Shown here piece by piece: positions 1 to 6,642 of a DNA stretch of 21,229 nucleotides. A model generated the notes under the pieces. That model worked only from the letters and a program-made list of their open reading frames with translations, was not told where the DNA came from and ran no database searches. Origin of the DNA: CAZNFR01 sp964572225 (lineage in GTDB: Bacteria; Bacteroidota; Bacteroidia; Bacteroidales; GCA-2748055). The position numbers were made by a program, and so were the translations under genes. Every line of letters begins with the position of its first letter. The stretch's first letter is position 1. The DNA is taken from assembly GCA_964572225.1 (NCBI GenBank), contig CAZNFR010000063.1, positions 1 to 21,229 on the forward strand. Direction: 5' to 3'.

Positions 1-1799
1 GCAGTGAGACCAAAGAAATCCCCAGATTGAATTGGCGGACCATCATTCAGAGTCCAGGTATAAGGAGTAGTACCACCAGAGCCCATGACCATGATTCTTC
101 CGTCATTCTCTCCATTTAAGGAAACATCTACGGAATCAATTGAAAATATGTATAAGCTGTCGGGTTGACCCACCACCAGGAGCGATCCCATTTGCTCACA
201 ACCCGCTGAGTCCTTTACCATAACCTGGTATTCTCCGGCGGGTAGGTTGGTAAATTCAGAGGAGGATTGGAAAGTTTGGCCATTGTTTATAGAATATAGC
301 AGGTTTGAGAAACCACCCGAACCCTGTAAACTTATTGAGGCGGATGATTCGTTATAACAACGTGGTATTTGAAAATCCTGAGATTGAATATTAATATTTA
401 AGCAGCCGTATTGAGTTATAAAAAACTGAGAATTACCAGGATTCAAATTTATATAAACACTATCTTCCAAATTGAAAATCTCCGAGTTAAAAAAACCAAT
501 GGCTACCGGATCTCCATTGTTTGCGAAACCAATATCAATTCCAATATCAGTAAAATTACCAGTCGTGGGCACAGAATTTGAATTTTGATACTCTAAATTA
601 GTATCGTAAATAGCTAAAAAGAAATCTTTATTTATTGTTCCAGTTGATATTAATGTGTCATCTTCAATTATGAGTTTATCAGAAAAGTAACCTGTTATAG
701 CTAATTTATCATCTAAGATTGATATGCCTGATAATCTATCATTACCTATTCCTCCAAAATATATAAAATCAACTAAAAGAAAATCGTTATCAAATTTACC
801 TAAAAACATATCCTCACCACCGAAATTTATTCCATTAAATATATCCGTCTCAGTTGGCGAAATATCAATTTCCAAATTTGGGCTTGTAAAGTAACCTGAA
901 AAGAATAGCTCTCCTGACTCACTTGTTTCAATGGATAAACTTCTTTCATCAAAATCACCCATCACTCTTCGATATTCTATTTCAAAAGCTTCATTTTTTC
1001 GAATCTTATTAAAAACTACATCAAAATCACCTAAACTAATTAGAGTATCTGCATCATTTACAATAGAATCTTCATATATTATTGATTGATAAATAAACTT
1101 GTCATCAACAACCAAATCTACTATTCTTACACTTCCCTGAGATAATGCTTTTATTAAATAACTATCTAATAATTTACCCTCAGTATCAAACATGCCCGTA
1201 AATCCATGATTTTTGCCGGGCAATACTATTTTCTCATAAGATTGTTGATTAAAGATAAGGGAGTCATCAAAAATTCCTGAGATATAAATCGTGTCATTAT
1301 GAATATCACTTGACAGTGCAAATTGTCTTTCTATACCTGTAACAATAACTTTTGACCACTTGTAATTACCATTTATATCATACTTAGCTAAAAATACATC
1401 TAAATTTCCGTTACTTTCAATTGAATCTAGACCTTCTGAAAAATAACATTTGGAATTAAACGATCCGATAACATAGATGTCCTCATCATTAATTAAAACT
1501 TTACCATCTGGAAATTCATACCCTGTTCCACCAATTGTGTGAAACCACTTTAATTGTTTATCAGGGTTGTATGAGGCAAAAAAGTAATCAAAGCTACCTC
1601 TCGATTGAAATGTACTACCTTCAGCAAAAATATCCTTTGCAAAATAACCAAGGACATATGATACATTATCATCGCTCTCAGCAATTTCAATTGGACCAAG
1701 TTGACCACTTCCACTGAAAGAATTAGAATTTACCCAGGATTGAGAATATAAAGATGTTGAGGTAAAAATTGCTATAGTGATTAATACAAAGGATTTCAT
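1..1799 (-). CDS. Large secreted protein with SBBP-like and SprB-like repeats (3' end beyond window)
   Basis: The minus strand is open from an ATG at 1799 to the window edge, giving 599 codons without a stop. The product starts with a signal peptide (MKSFVLITIAIFTSTSLYSQ). Residues about 20-470 contain loosely repeated units of the type 'G..DvFlaKYdinGnykWsK' and 'DYFFASYN..LKWFHTIGG', which resemble SBBP beta-propeller repeats. From about residue 478 come two SprB-like repeats (for example 'SASISLQGSGGFSNLLYSIN', then 'NLPAGEYQVMVKDSAGCEQ'). Such proteins are normally large surface or secreted adhesin-like products, often exported by the type IX system through a C-terminal sorting domain. 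That domain would lie outside the window, so this route is inference. The start is only 10 bases after the stop of the small lasso precursor gene. Base composition changes inside the gene: the part for residues 1 to about 465 is very AT-rich, and the SprB part is near 45% GC. Confidence 0.85.
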   Translation of the reverse strand, partial: MKSFVLITIAIFTSTSLYSQSWVNSNSFSGSGQLGPIEIAESDDNVSYVLGYFAKDIFAEGSTFQSRGSFDYFFASYNPDKQLKWFHTIGGTGYEFPDGKVLINDEDIYVIGSFNSKCYFSEGLDSIESNGNLDVFLAKYDINGNYKWSKVIVTGIERQFALSSDIHNDTIYISGIFDDSLIFNQQSYEKIVLPGKNHGFTGMFDTEGKLLDSYLIKALSQGSVRIVDLVVDDKFIYQSIIYEDSIVNDADTLISLGDFDVVFNKIRKNEAFEIEYRRVMGDFDERSLSIETSESGELFFSGYFTSPNLEIDISPTETDIFNGINFGGEDMFLGKFDNDFLLVDFIYFGGIGNDRLSGISILDDKLAITGYFSDKLIIEDDTLISTGTINKDFFLAIYDTNLEYQNSNSVPTTGNFTDIGIDIGFANNGDPVAIGFFNSEIFNLEDSVYINLNPGNSQFFITQYGCLNINIQSQDFQIPRCYNESSASISLQGSGGFSNLLYSINNGQTFQSSSEFTNLPAGEYQVMVKDSAGCEQMGSLLVVGQPDSLYIFSIDSVDVSLNGENDGRIMVMGSGGTTPYTWTLNDGPPIQSGDFFGLT

Positions 1800-1809
1800 C
1801 TTTGCAATT

Positions 1810-1935
1810 TTATGATAATTGTCCATTATATGCCCCTTCATATGCATTTGTCGCTGACCCACCTTTTGTTTCTTTAATTGATAAAACTATAAAGCTCGGC
1901 TTTTTCCACTCTTTTTTTCTATTTTCTTTCTTCAT
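1810..1935 (-). CDS. Lasso peptide precursor (A gene), paeninodin-like, 41 aa
   Basis: A 41-codon ORF begins at ATG 1935, 18 bases after the B2 stop, and ends with TAA at 1810-1812. The leader contains KKEWKKPSFIVLSIKETK (residues 7-24). This fits the KKEWxxPxxxVLxIxxT pattern I recall for paeninodin-type leaders; the WxxP part takes the place of the usual YxxP recognition motif for B1. Thr23 sits at -2 from the expected cut. The core, residues 25-41, is GGSATNAYEGAYNGQLS. It starts with Gly and has Glu33 at core position 9, so a nine-residue Gly1-Glu9 macrolactam ring with an eight-residue tail is predicted. The peptide ends in Ser, the residue phosphorylated by the paeninodin kinase, and a kinase of that type is encoded nearby. 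A cut one residue later, giving an eight-residue ring, is possible but moves Thr to -3. The adjacent B1, B2 and C genes make coding very likely. No match search was possible. Confidence 0.85.
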   Translation of the reverse strand: MKKENRKKEWKKPSFIVLSIKETKGGSATNAYEGAYNGQLS

Positions 1936-1953
1936 AATTTACTTTTTAAGAAA

Positions 1954-2322
1954 TCATACCAAAAAACTATGCCTAGCATGAGCTTTTAATTTGTTATCAG
2001 AGTTTTTGAATACTAATAATTCTACTTCTAATTGTATCCCGTATTCCTTTCTGATCATTTCTACTATTAACAAGGATTTTACTAAGCAAGATACTTTAAA
2101 GGGAATGAATTCAAGAACTCTATTTATTAAATAAATATACTTATAAATTGTCGGTCTATATCCGATTGGCACTGGCATCGTTGCTTCTGAATTTATTTTT
2201 TTTATAATACTACCAATGGACTTTCTATTTAGTATCAATAGCAAAAAACACCACTTAACTAATATCCTGGTAACTCGATTTAAAAAATTAAAATGCTTAC
2301 AATATTTTATCAAATAAATCAA
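1954..2322 (-). CDS. Lasso peptide B2 leader peptidase (transglutaminase-like), apparently C-terminally short
   Basis: This 122-residue protein matches the B2 family (PF13471-type transglutaminase fold), whose Cys-His-Asp protease removes the leader from lasso precursors. The catalytic Cys is visible in 'SCLVKSLLIVEMIRKEYGI' and the His in 'KLKAHARHS'. Typical members read AHAW and continue for some 20-40 residues with the catalytic Asp. Here the Trp is Arg and the protein stops five residues after the second His, so no Asp follows. Neither of the other two frames restores an obvious ending. The start codon overlaps the B1 stop in an ATGA arrangement, which suggests translational coupling, and the precursor gene follows 18 bases downstream. 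The enzyme could be a naturally short variant or a decayed one. The family call is fairly sure; activity is not. Confidence 0.75.
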   Translation of the reverse strand: MIYLIKYCKHFNFLNRVTRILVKWCFLLLILNRKSIGSIIKKINSEATMPVPIGYRPTIYKYIYLINRVLEFIPFKVSCLVKSLLIVEMIRKEYGIQLEVELLVFKNSDNKLKAHARHSFLV

Positions 2323-2618
2323 GTCTGTCTTATTAAATTTTTGTTTAGCATACGGGAAAGGAATTCAAAAGTTTGAGATTCTATCGTATTTCTATCTATT
2401 TCATATTCTTCTAATAACTTACCAATGAGCTCATTGAAATAATGAGGCTCTTCTAGAATTTCCCAAATACGAGTTCCAACCTTGTCAAGTCCATAATATT
2501 CACCTCGGTTTAAGTCGAGAAAAACAACCTCTTCGTCAATATAACGAAATTCCTGCTCATCACTCCGTCGCAAAATCCTCTCCCTGTCTATCTCCTTATC
2601 TTTCCTTTTAAAGACCAT
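2319..2618 (-). CDS. Lasso peptide B1, PqqD-like RiPP recognition element
   Basis: This 99-residue protein has the PqqD fold signature: 'FRYIDEEVVFLDLNRGEYYG' followed by 'LDKVGTRIWEILEEP', then a helical C-terminal half (ELIGKLLEEYEID, FLSRMLNKNLI). In lasso systems this protein, B1, binds the leader of the precursor and delivers it to the B2 peptidase. The N-terminal 20 residues are highly charged and probably not part of the fold. It overlaps B2 by four bases (ATGA) and lies 200 bases downstream of the C gene on the same strand. A good Bacteroidota -7 box (TAACTTTG) 34 bases before its ATG suggests that B1, B2 and A form their own transcription unit. Like B2 and A it is far more AT-rich than the C gene and the tailoring genes. 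Confidence 0.85.
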   Translation of the reverse strand: MVFKRKDKEIDRERILRRSDEQEFRYIDEEVVFLDLNRGEYYGLDKVGTRIWEILEEPHYFNELIGKLLEEYEIDRNTIESQTFEFLSRMLNKNLIRQT

Positions 2619-2652
2619 GTCCCGGTTAATTAAAACTCTGATGTTATAACTG

Positions 2653-2660
2653 CAAAGTTA
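2653..2660 (-). promoter_or_regulatory. Bacteroidota -7 promoter box for the B1-B2-A unit
   Basis: Read on the minus strand this is TAACTTTG, an exact fit to the Bacteroidota housekeeping TAnnTTTG box, 34 bases before the B1 ATG. No clear -33 TTG could be assigned. It lies in the 200-base gap after the C gene, which otherwise shows no gene and no clear terminator. Confidence 0.55.
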
Positions 2661-2818
2661 ACAATAAATTAAGGCCTCCGGAAGGGTTGGAATTATATTT
2701 TTCAACAGAAGGTTCCATACGTAGGTGAAGCAGTGTTTGTAAATTGAATATCAATCGATTAACATTGACAAATTCTTAGGAAAAAACTACCCTAAATTTC
2801 ATTGAAAATTACCATGTA

Positions 2819-4717
2819 TTATTGCATCCTTCTCTTTATTTCCTGGCTGCTTTTTAGCCATAATAAAATCTTCAATGCATTAATGAAAGCGCCCGGATGG
2901 GATGGAATCTTGTCAATAAATGACCTGTACCGAATTCTTTCCTGCATTAAACGCAAATGAGTATGTTCGAAATATTTAATCCCTTGTTTTTCTGATTCAT
3001 GGATTAGTTTCTTTATGGGGTAGTAATCTTTGATAAAACGATGCTGAACCGTCGGTACCGTCGCTCCGGTTTTATCGTTGCGGTTGCGGATCTTGTCGGG
3101 CAGATAGCCTTTCATGGCTACCCGGTAGAGATATCGGTTTACCTTGTTCTTTTGTTTGAATTCCGATGGAAGGGAATAATAAAAGTCCACCAGATCCACA
3201 TCCCAGAAAGGATAAGCATACTCCATCTTCCGGTATAATGCTGCCAGCCATGAATATTCAAAGCGTTGGGATACATGATCATGGGTGAGCCGTTTATACT
3301 GACGGGCCCTAACGTCCGGATCATCCGGAAAACCCACCCTGGAAAAATACCTTTCCTTAATCTTCATTCTTTCACCAAATTCCCTGCTGAAAGCTAGTCC
3401 GCGTAATTTGGGCTTCCGCCAGTCACCTTTCCATTTTCCCCGCATCGCAAAGAATACCCCTGGTAAATATCTCATCCATAAGTATTTGATCAACGACCAG
3501 ATTCGCTTTAAACGGCTGCCTTTGGTTCGTATCACTTCTTTCTTTAAGCGGACCCAGTCTTTCTTTTGGATCAGTTCCTGCCGGTAGCCCCCTGCTTTGG
3601 AAGTTATTCCCTCGTCCCCTCCAAATCCGGATAACAGGATGCTGACATTCCTCTTCCGGGCCTCCTCATAAAGGGAATCCGCAAAAATATCATAGCCCTG
3701 CTGGGTAGGTCCTGATTGAATCTCCTGGGTTTTTAGTAAGGCATCCACAATTCCGTATCCTTCAGCCGTGCAAAAAATATGGTCCTTAATTCCGGTATGT
3801 TGAATCAGAGCCTGACTAAATTCCCTTTCGTCCTTGAATGGGAAATACTTTCCCAGGTTCTGATCCGAAAAGGCATGAGAAAACGCATAGAAAGGAATAC
3901 CCTGGTCCTTCAGCATGGACCAGGCCATGGAAGTCACCCCCGAAGAATCGAGTCCGCCACTCAACTCCGATCCTGTCGAAATCCCGTTACGGATCGTTCT
4001 CCCCACTGCCTGTAGCAACTTATTCCTGAATATTTTTACAGCTTCTTCTTCGGACAATTTCTCCAGCTTTGGATCTGCCTTCAAATCCCAATAGGGTTCG
4101 ATGGTAAATTCACCCTTCTCCCACCTTAGCAGGGAGGCGGGAATTAACCTCCTGACGGCTATATAGGGCGTCCTCCATTTCTCGGATTTTACGGTGGAAA
4201 TGCTATCGGCTATCCATTGCTCATCGGGCTCAGCCGAAACTCCCGGAAGGAGCAGGAGGGCTTTCATCTCTCCAGCAAACGCAAAGAAATCGGATGTATG
4301 GGTGTAGTATAAAGGCCTCTTCCCGAAATGATCGCGAACAAGCCGAAGGCTTTGATCCTGCTCATCCCAGGATGACAGGGCAAAATCTCCCCTCAAAGAG
4401 GCAACATCGGTTAGAGATTTTTGAAGTGAGGACCGTATCAGTTCTTCCTCCTCTTCCGACGTTTGTGGTAAAGGCTGATTATCAGGAGGATCAAAGCGTG
4501 CATTATAACAAAACACATGAGTCCCAATCCTAAGCGGATTCGCAGAGGGTTCAAAGTTCCGGGTACGCAGCTGATGCGCCCCAAAAGCAGCCGGCCCGGA
4601 AACCAGAATCTCGGATTTATCCGGACCCCAGGTATTCATGGAATTCATCATCTCATGAATCCACTTCTCCACCGGAAATCCGGGCTGAGTCGATATGATG
4701 CCGGCAATGGTTGCCAT
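2819..4717 (-). CDS. Lasso peptide macrolactam synthetase (C protein, asparagine-synthetase homologue)
   Basis: This 632-residue protein has the two-domain layout of class B asparagine synthetase. The N-terminal half resembles the glutaminase domain but starts MATIAGII, so the nucleophile Cys2 is missing, and the usual NGE substrate motif reads NAR (residues 72-74). The C-terminal half has the ATP pyrophosphatase loop SGGLDSS (about 253-259) and a later SGFGGDE motif. Loss of the glutaminase with retention of the ATP site is typical of lasso C proteins. These adenylate the Asp or Glu side chain of the core and let Gly1 attack it, closing the ring. Here the predicted acceptor is Glu at core position 9. 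Context with B1, B2, A and the kinase supports this over true asparagine synthesis. It is transcribed divergently from the tailoring genes across a 144-base gap. A weak -7-like TACATTTA lies just before its ATG at 4726-4733. Confidence 0.87.
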   Translation of the reverse strand: MATIAGIISTQPGFPVEKWIHEMMNSMNTWGPDKSEILVSGPAAFGAHQLRTRNFEPSANPLRIGTHVFCYNARFDPPDNQPLPQTSEEEEELIRSSLQKSLTDVASLRGDFALSSWDEQDQSLRLVRDHFGKRPLYYTHTSDFFAFAGEMKALLLLPGVSAEPDEQWIADSISTVKSEKWRTPYIAVRRLIPASLLRWEKGEFTIEPYWDLKADPKLEKLSEEEAVKIFRNKLLQAVGRTIRNGISTGSELSGGLDSSGVTSMAWSMLKDQGIPFYAFSHAFSDQNLGKYFPFKDEREFSQALIQHTGIKDHIFCTAEGYGIVDALLKTQEIQSGPTQQGYDIFADSLYEEARKRNVSILLSGFGGDEGITSKAGGYRQELIQKKDWVRLKKEVIRTKGSRLKRIWSLIKYLWMRYLPGVFFAMRGKWKGDWRKPKLRGLAFSREFGERMKIKERYFSRVGFPDDPDVRARQYKRLTHDHVSQRFEYSWLAALYRKMEYAYPFWDVDLVDFYYSLPSEFKQKNKVNRYLYRVAMKGYLPDKIRNRNDKTGATVPTVQHRFIKDYYPIKKLIHESEKQGIKYFEHTHLRLMQERIRYRSFIDKIPSHPGAFINALKILLWLKSSQEIKRRMQ

Positions 4718-4750
4718 TTTTTTTGTAAATGTACTAAATCTTTGGAAGGA

Positions 4751-4836
4751 GTTTAGGGGTTGAGAAGTTTAGAAGTTTAGTGGTTTAGGAGTTATATCCC
4801 CAGATCCCTATATCCCCAGATCTTCTATCCCCAATC
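4751..4836. repeat. Two short tandem repeat arrays in the divergent C/kinase promoter region
   Basis: The first array has GTTTAG at 4751-4756, 4767-4772, 4775-4780 and 4783-4788. The second has TATCCCCAGATC at 4795-4806 and 4811-4822 and a variant TATCCCCAATC at 4826-4836, spaced 15-16 bases apart. The second array ends five bases before the -7 box of the kinase operon. The arrays could be regulator binding sites, a slippage-prone spacer, or decayed intergenic repeats. The sequence pattern is certain; a function is not. Confidence 0.75.
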
Positions 4837-4840
4837 TTCT

Positions 4841-4848
4841 TATCTTTG
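4841..4848 (+). promoter_or_regulatory. Bacteroidota -7 promoter box for the tailoring operon
   Basis: TATCTTTG fits TAnnTTTG exactly and lies 13 bases before the ATG of the kinase gene. The transcript would have a very short leader. No clear -33 TTG is seen; the expected position lies inside the TATCCCC repeats. Confidence 0.55.
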
Positions 4849-4861
4849 TAAAAAACACAAG

Positions 4862-5782
4862 ATGAACCATCGCTACCGTGTCTTTGGCCTTAACGTCGAT
4901 TCCTGCATTGAAATACCTGAGCTTATCGGGCGTAAGCAAGGTGTTACCGACGTGACCATATGCCATGGCGAGGTGCCCGATGAACTCGAAAATCCGGCTG
5001 CACACGGAGTGCTTTATCAGGCGGCTCCCGGACAGTTTCTTTTCAAGTTGGATACCGTGGGCAAATACCTGGTAAGCAATGGTAACAAGATCCTGTTCCA
5101 GCCCCTGAACAACTCCACAGAGGAGGAGCAGCGGCTTTTCCTGCTGGGATCGGCTTTTGGGGCTTTGTTGCACCAGCGCGGACTTCTGCCTTTTCACAGC
5201 AGTACGGTGGTGAAAGACCGGCTGGCTATCCTTATCGCCGGACAGTCAGGTACCGGTAAATCCACCCTGGCGGCAGAGCTGGTGAACCGGGGTTTCCGGT
5301 TACTGGCTGATGATATCACCGTGATTGACCGGTTAGACGACAGGCTTTTCGCCTTTCCGGGGATCCCTCATTTCAAGCTATGGCTGGATGTGTTGCAGAA
5401 AATGGGGGACGATGAATCGGGGCTTTCCCGGGTACGTCCCCAGCTGGAGAAATTCAAAAAACCGGTTCGCAAACAGCTCATCAAGGATTCCTGCGAGGTA
5501 AGCCAGATTATCCTGCTCAGCACCTGGAACCAAACCGGATTCCGGGTCCAGAAGCCCAAGGGGATGGAGAAATTCAACCTCCTCAAGAACAACACCTACC
5601 GCTTTCAGTTTGTGGAAGGGCTGGGGATGGTGGAGAAGCATTTCGGGCTGATCTCTGATCTGGCAGCGGAAGCCGAAGTCTTTCAGATCAAACGGCCTAA
5701 CAGTCCGCTGCTAATCAAAGAACTGGGCGATCTGGCCGAAAAGATCATTGCCGGGGAGGACCCGGGCATCACCGAAGCATAA
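4862..5782 (+). CDS. HPr-kinase-like lasso peptide kinase
   Basis: This 306-residue protein has a Walker A loop GQSGTGKS at residues 127-134, preceded by 'LPFHSSTVV' and followed by 'RLLADDITVID' (about 147-156), the pattern of the HprK C-terminal kinase domain. The N-terminus (YRVFGLNVDSCIEIPEL) resembles the opening of the HPr-kinase homologues found in lasso clusters, such as the paeninodin kinase, which phosphorylates the C-terminal Ser of its precursor. The precursor here also ends in Ser, so that residue is the likely target. No PTS or HPr gene is nearby, which argues against carbon regulation. The gene starts an operon: the sulfotransferase follows after six bases and the nucleotidyltransferase after that. 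It is GC-rich compared with A, B1 and B2. Confidence 0.82.
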   Translation: MNHRYRVFGLNVDSCIEIPELIGRKQGVTDVTICHGEVPDELENPAAHGVLYQAAPGQFLFKLDTVGKYLVSNGNKILFQPLNNSTEEEQRLFLLGSAFGALLHQRGLLPFHSSTVVKDRLAILIAGQSGTGKSTLAAELVNRGFRLLADDITVIDRLDDRLFAFPGIPHFKLWLDVLQKMGDDESGLSRVRPQLEKFKKPVRKQLIKDSCEVSQIILLSTWNQTGFRVQKPKGMEKFNLLKNNTYRFQFVEGLGMVEKHFGLISDLAAEAEVFQIKRPNSPLLIKELGDLAEKIIAGEDPGITEA

Positions 5783-5788
5783 AAGCAA

Positions 5789-6637
5789 ATGACCACAGGT
5801 AAAGGAAATATCGTCTGGCTGGCCTCCTACCCCAAATCGGGAAACACCTGGTTTCGGGTTTTCCTTTCCAACCTCTACTCCGAAAACGACGAGCCGGTGT
5901 CCATCAACGAGCTGCACTCCACCCCCATCGCCAGTTCCCGAAGCATTTTCGATGAAAGCACGGGGGTGAATGCCTCCGACCTTTCCCAGGAGGAGATTGA
6001 GAATCTGAGACCCGGGGTATACCTGGAGTCGTCGCGGGAAGCGAAGGAGATCTATTTCCAGAAGGTCCACGATGCCTGGAAGCTCACCTCATCGGGCCGG
6101 CCGCTTTTCCCTGCCGGGGCCACGAGGGCCGTACTCTATTTCATCCGGAATCCCCTCGATGTGGCCGTGTCTTTTGCTCATCATTCCATGATCAACACCC
6201 GTAAGATGGCCGAAAAAATGAATGATCCCGGCTATGCTTTCTGCGAAAAGCCGGTGAGGATCTACAATCAGCTCCGCCAGGATCTCAACACCTGGTCGGG
6301 TCATGTGCAAAGCTGGGTGGATGAATCCGGTCTGCCGGTGAAGGTCCTCCGCTACGAAGACATGAAAACCCGGACGTACGAAGAATTCAGGTCGGCGCTG
6401 GAATTCTGCGGACTCACTTTCCCGGAGGAAAAGATCCGTTCGGCCATCCGCAACAGCGAATTTAAAACGCTCAAATCGCTCGAAGAGAAGGAGGGCTTCC
6501 AGGAAAAACCCATCAAAATGAAAAGCTTCTTCCGTAAAGGAGAAAGCGATGCATGGAGAGAGGAACTGGACCCTTCAGCCGTGAAAAAAATACAAAAGGA
6601 CCACGGCCCGGTTATGAAACGCTTTGGCTACCTTTAG
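5789..6637 (+). CDS. PAPS-dependent sulfotransferase, probably lasso-tailoring
   Basis: This 282-residue protein belongs to the sulfotransferase family (PF00685-like). The 5'-phosphosulfate loop is YPKSGNTW at residues 14-21. 'KVHDAW' (about 92-97) holds the position of the catalytic Lys/His segment, and 'YFIRNPLDVAVSF' (about 117-129) supplies the 3'-phosphate-binding Arg and Ser. Near the C-terminus 'FFRKGESDAW' matches the RKGxxGDW motif, with the Gly-Asp pair altered to Asp-Ala. It moves a sulfuryl group from PAPS to a hydroxyl or amine. In this operon, between a peptide kinase and a nucleotidyltransferase of lasso type, a Tyr, Ser or Thr of the core peptide is a reasonable but unproven acceptor. 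An envelope glycan is the alternative. It starts six bases after the kinase stop and ends five bases before the next gene. Confidence 0.8.
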   Translation: MTTGKGNIVWLASYPKSGNTWFRVFLSNLYSENDEPVSINELHSTPIASSRSIFDESTGVNASDLSQEEIENLRPGVYLESSREAKEIYFQKVHDAWKLTSSGRPLFPAGATRAVLYFIRNPLDVAVSFAHHSMINTRKMAEKMNDPGYAFCEKPVRIYNQLRQDLNTWSGHVQSWVDESGLPVKVLRYEDMKTRTYEEFRSALEFCGLTFPEEKIRSAIRNSEFKTLKSLEEKEGFQEKPIKMKSFFRKGESDAWREELDPSAVKKIQKDHGPVMKRFGYL

Positions 6638-6642
6638 TCAGC

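Larger units (their letters stand above)
400..2700. other. AT-rich island carrying lasso A, B1, B2 and most of the SBBP/SprB gene
   Basis: Hand counts of 60-base lines give about 25% GC at 421-480 and at 601-660, and about 32% at 2641-2700. By contrast, lines at 1-60 and 181-240 give about 50%, and the tailoring genes right of 4862 are about 55-60%. The left boundary falls inside the secreted-protein gene, near the junction between its SBBP-like part and its SprB-like part. The right boundary falls near the intergenic gap between B1 and C. Boundaries are approximate. Transfer or recombination is the inference; no flanking repeats or mobility genes are visible. Confidence 0.6.

Noticed and set aside
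1535..1717. 60-codon plus-strand ORF
   Set aside because: It is antisense to the secreted-protein gene and shows no signal, domain or promoter.
2644..2718. A 24-codon minus-strand ORF beginning MEPSVEKYNS upstream of B1, considered as a second precursor
   Set aside because: It has no Thr at -2, no Gly-start core with Asp/Glu at 7-9, and the B1 promoter box lies inside it.
2819..4717. Asparagine synthetase AsnB
   Set aside because: Cys2 and the NGE motif are missing, and the gene sits with B1, B2 and a precursor.
4294..4756. Two overlapping plus-strand ORFs opposite the start of the C gene
   Set aside because: They are shadows of the well-supported C gene and lack any recognisable motif.
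4862..5782. True HPr kinase/phosphorylase of carbon regulation
   Set aside because: No PTS genes nearby, the N-terminal sequence resembles lasso-cluster kinases, and the operon context is peptide tailoring.
6553..6642. Upstream in-frame start extending the nucleotidyltransferase by 30 residues
   Set aside because: The extension lies wholly within the sulfotransferase gene and adds no family similarity; ATG 6643 gives normal operon spacing.
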